Origin: Cheiracanthium punctorium
Lineage: Eukaryota; Arthropoda; Arachnida; Araneae; Cheiracanthiidae
Direction: 5' to 3'
Length of the DNA: 64,000 nt
NCBI GenBank assembly: GCA_038373885.1
Contig: JAWZYV010000113.1
Coordinates: forward strand, 124,001-188,000
The notes below the pieces were generated by a model, which did not search any database, was not told the DNA's origin, and saw only the letters and a list, made by a program, of their open reading frames with translations. The position numbers and the translations under genes are program-made. This document shows, one piece after another, positions 52,701-62,000 of this stretch (its first letter is position 1; each line of letters opens with the position of its first letter).

Positions 52701-55700
52701 GTGATAAAGCAGCATAATATTTTTTTTAGGTGTTTAACGTCATCAGTTTGCTTTTAAAGCTGAACAAAAGTCTTGTGAAGCCTACCACTTTTTAAAAATT
52801 TATGTATTAATTTTTTGCATGTATTCTTAATCGATAATCCAGGGGCGTAGCCAGGGGTGGCTGATGGGGCTGTAACTTTATTTTTATATGCGAACATTTT
52901 TATTCCAAAAAGGGGCCCATTCCCCCCCCCCCCCCCAGAAGAAAAAGATACGTTATATCGATTTTTTTCAAATGGCGGGCCATAACAATACCTTGGAGGC
53001 ATTGACCACAACTAAGGCCGGAGTTGTTGGTCACTTTATTATGGGTGTACCAAGTAGGTGGACCAACGTTCCCCCCCTATGAAGCGACGGACACAACGAC
53101 ATCCACGCCCAGTCCGGGATCGAAGTTCGACCGCCGGGAGTTGAAACCGAAACCGTAGTACGGTGCTTTATCCGCTATACAAGCTGGTTGGCATATCGAT
53201 TTTTATGAGTTACATTGCTTTCCAGTTTTTTGAGTACTCAGCCACCCCCGAAAAAAAAATTCGGCTATGCTACTGTAATAATCTGTATGTTTCCGAAATA
53301 ATTTATAACTGAAGTGTTTTTAATGACTTAAAAGGAAGGTGTGAGGTGGAAGCAGGTTTTGAAACCAAGGATTCGTAGTAGATTAAGGCGTTATCTGACC
53401 GGCCAAAAAGTAGCCATTTGCTCAACCTTCAATTGCCGAGTTGTAACGTGCGCAGAGGCGATCTCGTGTCATTGCACTACTCCCCTAGAATGTCGGCCGG
53501 AGGCTGATGAACTATGTTCCAAGCGTGATGGGATTTGCCACGAGTTGTGGGCTTTGAGAAATGTTGCCACGTGTTGTGGACATTGAAAGAGCAAAAGATG
53601 GATGGAGTCTGTGTTGGCGCCATCTGTCGCTGAAGGCGAGAAATAGAAAACGTGTTCGTTGTTTGGGTTCATCAATGACAAGAGAGTTGGTTTTGATCCC
53701 GTTAATTCCGCGTGGTACACGCAGCCGACGGTTTAAACGTACCCATTTTTTGGCCTACAATTGCTGAGGTGTAGCGTGCGTGAAGGTGATCTCGTGCCGT
53801 CGCAACTATAAATGACTAGTCACTTGAAATGTTTTCGAACTTTTAATTATACTTTTGATACGTACTCGGTATTTATTATTATTATTTACATTTCTGTCGT
53901 ATATATGTTCACATTTTTGTTGAGAGTTTTGTGGACGCTCCCAACAGTTTCAGAACCAGGCCGTGGCTTCTAGAATGGCTTGGTTGGACACTGTGTGTTT
54001 ATGTATACAGTATATGTGTGTGTGTATATATATATATATATATAAGATATTTTACTACCGGACCGATAATCTTGCAGGAGGTGTAAGGGACACAGAGACA
54101 AGTGGAATCATACTGAGTCGAAAATGGCGCAGTTGCAAGCTATGGTGAAAAGAAGCAGAGAAAAAGAAGAGAAACAGCAACACATTAATGAGAAATAAAT
54201 TTTTTTTTTTGGAAGGTTGTACTACAGAAGGTATTCGAAATCACGACCCGAAGTCGGAAGGCAAGCTGGACAGCGGTGCCGCATGGAATTCCTTTTGCTC
54301 TGGAAGATCCCCGGAGTTTCGCGTATCCTGCCGGCAACTACAGATGATCGAGCCGGGAGGTTTTCAATTTAACAGGCGTGCTGATCCTACTACCTCGAGA
54401 ACCGGGTCGTAAATAACGACTTCCAGCAGGATTGTTGTTTACGCGATCTTTATTCAGCGCCATCTACCAACAGGACTGCCGGGAGGCAGTGGCGTAGCCA
54501 AGGGAGGGGTTAGGTGGGTCATAACCCCCCCATGAGGAATTTTTTGCCATACAAAATGTATATGCTTTATTCCCTTATCACACACATGTATGCATATATG
54601 TGAGTTGCAGTAGTCGTAACCCTCCCCCCCCATGAAAAATTTCTTGCTACGCCACTGCCGGGAGGATAAGAGACTTCAGGCATCTTCCAGAACATAAGGA
54701 ATTCAATGTGGTGTCGCTGTCAAGCCTGTCTAACGATTTCTGGTCGTAATTTCTAACACCTTCTGCAGTACAGCCTTTCAATAAAATGTTTTCCGTCCCA
54801 TTAATGTGTTGCTCGTTCTGTTCTTTTACTCTGCTTCTTTACACCACAGCTCGCAACAGCGGTATTTTCGATTCTGCATTGCTATGTGATTATGAGTCGT
54901 CTCTGTGCCTCCTATACCTCCTGCATGTTTGTTGGTCTGGTAGTGAAACATCCTGGATAAAGAATTTAGACAAGTCACAGTAAAATTTGCAAAAAAAAAA
55001 AAATATTTTTTTTAGTATGACCAAAACAAATAAAACAAGTAAAATCAAAACAAATAAAACATAAAATTGCCATCACATTCAAAAGCTACGATTACGGTCA
55101 GAGAAATTTGGTTTCTATTGTCCCTAGTACTTTGAGGGACATTTTTTTCTGTTCATCCCCACTGTGCTCTTGCAAATTTATGACGAAACTAAAAGTGACA
55201 ATAAGAACGCTCAACAAAAAAGTGGTGTTAAAAAATAAAAATATACAAAATAACACCATAAAAGGTACTTATCTGCAAAGCGATCGTTGAGGGTGGTACA
55301 AAAAGGTCCACCCTTCATTAGTTGTAAAAAAGTTCAACCATCCACACGAGCAGACAGAATAGAACAGAAAGTGACTTGGTTCTCTTCTATCTGCTTTAAA
55401 ATTTTTCAAAAGCATTTCAAGGTAAAGGTTTAAAAAATGACATACGTCCAATTTATATTACATTTCGAAACTAAAAAAATAAAATGAAATACTTTATATT
55501 AAGTGTTTTTTACAATGTAAGACAGAAAGTTTCTCTTAAAAGTTGAGTCAGTACTCCATAAATTCGTATCGGTCCACAAAATAATTTTTTTTAACGGACC
55601 CTATGTTTTCCCCAGCTTTAGAGCCCCCAGTGGCCTTATTCTAGGACCGCAACTAGAGGAAGTGAATGGGCACTTACCCTGTGAGCCGCGCTAAGGGGAC

Positions 55701-55958
55701 GCCAAAATTGAGTTTTGCCCCAGATGACAAACTGTAGTTGCGGCACTGTCTTAATAAGGGCCTGGCTCTAATACACGTCAAAACAATACAAATATTTAAC
55801 ATTTTAGTGTCTCCTATCCAGTTACGGAGGAGATAAGTTTCGAAACATTGACCATTTTAGTTTGTCTGAAGATATGTATTATCAGAACAAAAAGAGAAAA
55901 ATTCTGTATGCTCATTATTCAAGTTGAAGTTAAACTGTTAAATCTTATTCTAACGGAA

Positions 55959-56023
<65 letters not shown>

Positions 56024-59000
56024 AAAATAACAAACATGAAATGTTTTTGAAGGATGAAATATCTGAAATTTCATAATCTGAAATCTGCATAATCCCTGAA
56101 TACACAACAAGATTAAAATTTATAATCGTCATGGACATACTCTAAGAGAAAAAACTAGGAATAAGAATATACATTTACTACGCAACATTGAAAATGCAAC
56201 ACAAAGCGGAAATAGCCAGAACATTATGCAAATTTCAGGATAAACCCACCTCACGGAGTTATGCAAATGATGTGAAATTAGCAGTTCTCCAGCGCTCGCT
56301 GAATAAGATAGAAGGGAAGGAATTTGCAGAATGTGCAATTTTTGTGATGTTATTTCTACTACAGAAAGCATCTTATAAATTTTGTTCTTGTCTCAAAGGA
56401 CGTATAATAGCTGAGAATGCCAGTCCGCCGTTAATGGGGGCAGTTTCAACAGACATGGTGATTGGGTGTCATGGTGATTGGGCTGAGAAGGGCAAGTTGG
56501 GCATACGGCAAATCTCAGCTGACACACCTGGATGCGTCCATAGTACACCGGCTGTGGCGAAGATGGTTGGAACAAGGAGTGGCAAGTTTGAGGGGCGCCC
56601 GTGCAGCCACAGTGATGTCAGTGTGTGTAGATCGACGAATTCACCGAGATGCGGTAGCTGATCCGCAAGCCACTTCTATCTCCCTGCAGTACGTTCAGCA
56701 CACCCTAATGTTCCCATATAGACCAGAACCATTTTCCGTCGATTGGTTGATAGTGGCCTGCACTCCTGGCGTCTATTAAGATTACCATTGGCCTATTAAC
56801 ATTGGCCTCACATCATAGACGCCAACGTCTGCAATGATGCTGGGCTAGAGCGATGTGGACGACGGAATGACACAGGGTCGTGTTCACAGATGAGTCATGT
56901 TTCTCTGTTTCCAGCGATAATCGCTGCGTACACCCTCTCAAGAATTATTTATCATGGAATATGAATTAGGCTATGTATGCTTATAACTTGACATATTTCT
57001 GTAGATTTGTGCGTTTTTCAAAAACTCAATAATTATTCGCAAAGCAAAAATAGGAAATTCCGCCTATAATCGAATTATTTTTTGAGAGGGTGTACAAGTG
57101 AGGCTTCGTCGTGGAGATTGGTGCGATCCGGCAGGAATTGTGGAATGCCCCACCGCACGATAACGCAGCATTATGCTTTGGGGAGCAATTGCGTACAATT
57201 CTAGATCACCTATAGTTTGTATTCAAGGCACTATGACGGCTCAACGATACGTGTATGATGTGCTGCGTCCGGTGACACTCCCTTACCTTCAGAGGGGGGG
57301 GGGCAATACCTTTTATCAGCAGGATAACGCCACCTGCCCACTGCTCGCATCAACCAACGTGCTTTGCAAGGTGACAGATAATAATTTGGTCACCATTCTC
57401 TTTTGATCTCTCACCAATCGAACACATTTGAGATGCAGTTGGACGCTCTTTGCAGACCGCGTCATTTCCGCGTTAAACCGGGGCCATCGTGATTCTACCG
57501 GGCCTGCTTGTGCATCCCGAAAGAGGCCTACGGACGTTTCCTCATTGGTTAGATTCGGCCGTTAGACGTATCTAAGTGCTGGAACGGAACCAATAAGTGA
57601 GCATCCGTAGGCCTCTTTGGATGACTCATCGGAGTGCGCAAGCAGGCGCGGTAGAATCACGATGGCCCGGTTCAACAGATGAACTGTGACAAATGGTTGA
57701 CAGGAAATGGAGAGCCATTTCTCAGGTCGTCGACCGTACTCTCATTGACTCTGTGCTTAGATGTGTTGCTTTATGTATCGCTGTCAACGGTGGTCCTACA
57801 ATCTACTTAGCCGATGCTGTTCTTGCTCTTTATTATGAATATCATTTCGAAATAAAGATCACTTTTTTTTTTCGTTGCTGTCTTCTCTCTCTGTTTGCCA
57901 AGTTTCACCACTTTTTGGCGACTCTTTCTGGGTGTTGCATTTTCAATGTCGTGTAGTGTACATGGAGAGAATGCTATATTAATGCATTAAAATATTATGC
58001 CATACTTACAAAAAACAAATCTTTAAAAAAGTATTAAAATCTTTTGAAGATGCAAATAAAAAATAATTTACGATCATATATTTATTATTAAGTTATTGCA
58101 TCTAAAAGCAGCGCCTAAAACAGTATCAACCAATAGCCAAAAGATTTGCCAACTAGGGCATGTAAACAGCGATCCAAGCGGAGAAGATGTCAGCTGCAGC
58201 AGTTTAGTCTTGGCAAACGGGTAAAGAGATTGCGGCAGCTGTGCCCTAGCAAAGTAAGGTTAGTTTATTTATCGTCAGTTATCACGTCAGAGAACGCAGA
58301 TTCTTTGAGTGTCGTGTTTTGTGTTATGGCAAAGCTACGCAAGGGCTATATGCCGAAGGATGGGGATCGCCTTAGTTGGAAGACTTTTTAAGGGGTTCTA
58401 ACGCATATTCACGTTACATCTGGAGAAAAACGACCGATAAGTCAGAACGATGGACCTTCACACTTCAACAGTCTACCATTTTGAAGGTCTTATGCCCTCG
58501 GCCATGGTGGGATCGCTGATTAGTCTCTCCTTTTAGACTTATTCCAAACGATCAATATCATAAGTTCTGCCCTTTTTATGGATGCCTATGTAGAAAATGA
58601 TGTTCGATATAGAAGAACAACTAGATAGACTGTTCCAATGGCTAAGCGTTGAAAAAGTGAAGGTATTGCAATTGCTCGGTTTCTCTACCAGCAACAGGGA
58701 GGTCCAACGACTCGCCACTCGCGTACCACACAGTTAAAGAACTTCTTTGACGCAGCTGGCTGTATGGCGATTCATTCAACTGTCCTAATTCTAGGAGAGA
58801 AACTAAGCGATGGCAATGGCGGCCCTTTCACAGCATTGAGAAATCTATCCTGTTGTTCTATATGAATATGGTTTCTTTCGATGAATACTCAAAGTGTAAA
58901 AAAAAAAAAAAAAAAAAAGCAATTGAGGGTAATAGTATCAAATATTTTTTCGTATATTTGTTTCCAATTTCCCCAATTTTTAAAAATCAATGATGATGCC

Positions 59001-62000
59001 TTCATTTTATTTTTCACCCGAGCAAGAGTTATTTAAATGCTATGTTTTGAGGATCAGGTGTAATAAAACTATTAAAAGTTATATAAAAAGATACACTGTA
59101 GGCACAGTAGAATGCTAGTGTTTTTTCCCCATTGTAAAAACCCACTATACGTATAAATATCATTATAGGACAACCTTTTACAGAATTTTTTTTAAGTTGT
59201 TGGAACGGTATATATTTTTTGTAATTATACGAGAAAACTGAAATTTTCAAATGTCCCGTTTTAGTTGTAGAATCGGGGGCGATTTCTCCCTAATTCTGTG
59301 TCCAAAAAGTTGGTTACCTTAATATAACGTCTTTTGGGAATGTTCTGGAGAAGTTTGTGCTATCTGATAGACATCTACATTTTCGACCCCCCCCCCCCCA
59401 GCATCGGTTCAATTATACGCTACTTGGGTGAAATTAGAGAGAAAAAGACCGCTTTTCTGAGAAACATCTATCTAAAATTTAATTCTAATAGAGCATGCAA
59501 ATAAAAAAGTAAAAATGAGCAGAAAAACAAAGTAAAAGCCAGTGAACTCCGATTACATAGTTTTGTTCACTACAGCGGAATACAATAGACCAAATTTTTA
59601 AACAATATATTTTGGAGGGCTGAAATCCTCCATTCCTTATCCTGGATCCGCTGTTGATGATTGCTGGAGTTATTTAATTTGAATGGATTAAAATATCTTT
59701 TGCTAAAGGATGATCCATGACAATTTTTTGGTTTACCACGAAATACTAGTATTCACCTTTGAGACAGTTTTTTAAAACATAAAAATCATATTATTTTTAC
59801 AAGGGTTTATTCCAACTTTAGTTTCTAAAGTCCCTATGATCGAAAATTTTATGCATTTCTAATACACACCCACTCAAAAATTTGTTCTAAAGTAAGTCTA
59901 ATTTCGTATTTATTTTCTAAATAACTGATTAATTTTCCAAAAAACGCAACTTGAAATGCATGTAAGAATTGTAATTATATCCTACATGATTCAATTTTAA
60001 AGTAGAACTATATATGAAATCGCCCCAGACTTTATGGTGGTCAGCACACGTATGGTGGTACGCACGTACTACGTCGGTGGGTCCAATTTCGATTCCTGGC
60101 ACAGGCTTGGTGCTTAATTCGTCTATCCCTTCATAGGGGTAACGTTGTCCGCCTACTATTTGCCTCCATAATAAAGTGGCCAACACTACGGGCTTTCGTA
60201 GTGGCAAAGGCCTGTATGGCCAGTGTCTGCCCTTAAAAAAACCTATACATTAAAGCAACATGTGTAATTCGACCTCGAATGCTATTTTGAGGGAGTACAC
60301 TATCAAAAAAGCCATTCAAATTGCGTATATAAGTCAAATTTATAAAATGTTGTTCCTTATAAAGTGCGAATCGTGTAGGATATAAGGTGTCCCAAAAATG
60401 TCCTGACAAATTTTTATTGGAGGGATAGGGCACATAAAAAGGATTCAAAATCTTACAACAATGTGGGGTCAAAAACGTTGTTTCTATATATTGGTTAATA
60501 ATCAATCTACAAAAGGTGTTGAAGTGTTAGTGAAATTTCTTAATATGCTTCGCAAAAATTTATTTATTTATTTGTAAAAAAAAAAAAAAAAAACTGAATT
60601 AAAATTGACCAGGATAACTAGTATATTTCATTCTGAATGCTGTTAATTGTAGGCGAAAAAATCATTTTTAAAAATAAAACTTGCAAAAGTAAGTTAAAAA
60701 ACACATCAATACATTTTATGGAGTGATTACTGACCGGTGAATAAAAACATTTTTGATACCACAATGCTGTGGTTCCTGGACGAGTGGATAAGACACTGAT
60801 CGTGGTAGATAAGTGTGAAGAGTTCGGGGCCATAGCGCGGCTGTCGATCTAACCGTCTGGAGTTTGGGGCGGTTTTCTCCTGATGCAACTTGAATACGCG
60901 TTAAAACCCCTTAAAATATCCTCCGCAAAAGGCACTTCCCTAGGAAGATGCCTCTCATGTACTCTTGTCATAACACACAAAGAAACAAGCCACATTGTTG
61001 TGTGATTCTGAATCCTTATTATAGCCACTAGCTCCTCTGAAAGTTTGTCGTTATACTGTTGGGATATCTTGCATAATAATAACTTATTATTATTATTGTT
61101 ATTATTACTTAGAGCTGAGTGTTCACAAGAAAACTAATTAGCTCACAAACTGAAATAGACTTGTCTTACTGTCTTACTTGTGAGACTTGTCTTACATTCG
61201 AATACCATGCACTCCAGGACTAAGGATTTGTGTTCACTATAGCCAAATGTTTACTTTGTTCGAGTTCAATATATTCGGAGTTAACTGCATTTTAACTTCA
61301 AAAAATATTTACTAAAACAATTCATTCATTAGGAATTAAAGCAGCAAAATAGCATAGCAGCAAAATAAAATAATTAAAAAGCAACGGAAATTCATTCACA
61401 ATTTAATAAAATTTCGCAAAGCGTTTAAAGAAAAAAACTCAAAAAAGAATGGTTACAAAATCTTAAACAGTTTCATCTAATTCATGAAGTACTTCTGCAA
61501 ACGAGAAACATGTAAAATATTATTAGTCTGTGGGAAAGAAGAGGAAAAGAAATCATTCGCACTATAGTCAGAATTTTTGTATGATTTTTACAAATAAATT
61601 AATGTCTATTGTAGCATTTTAATTTTATTTGATATTAACATATATAATGCATTAATTTTTATATTAATTTCTTTTCAGTTAATTTGTTAAATTGATCATT
61701 TATTTATTTATTTATTTTTTATAGAATAAAAGCATATGCTAAACGGATCAGGGAAAAAAAGCCAAAAAAAAAGGCACCGAATTTTTATAAAAAAGGGTTT
61801 TATTAGATTTTGTGAAAATTGCCTCAATCTGCTAAATTTTTTGTTCGCGTGACACGTAATAACGACTGAAGCGAAAGAAATGAAATTTGATAACATGGCA
61901 GGTGATCACTCAAACTATAGGCATGGAATTGTGAAAAATTTTCCTTAGATTTTGAGATTTAGCTAAAATCTTTCCAAAATGCTTAAATTTGTGTACGCGT

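Larger units (their letters stand above)
56458..57840 (+). pseudogene. Tc1-type transposase (broken)
   Basis: Recognisable pieces in changing frames are THLDASIVHRLWRRWLEQGV (paired HTH), VFTDESCFSVSSDNRC (first Asp), MLWGAIAYNSRSPIV, YQQDNATC (second Asp) and SPIEHI (the final acidic residue region). Late fragments (VLALYYEYHFEIKITFFF) mark the C-terminus. Stops, frameshifts and two insertions abolish function. Confidence 0.88.
56172..57958 (+). mobile_element. Degenerate Tc1-like transposon with two later insertions
   Basis: TA|CATTTACTACGCAACATTG and the inverse CACTACACGACATTGAAAAT|TA bound 1,787 bp. The reading frame is interrupted by a CACCCTCC MITE (56941-57092) and a fold-back element (about 57477-57671). 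Confidence 0.9.

Noticed and set aside
55919..56110. Minus-strand frame rich in Tyr-Ile repeats
   Set aside because: It is a (TA)n microsatellite read as protein.
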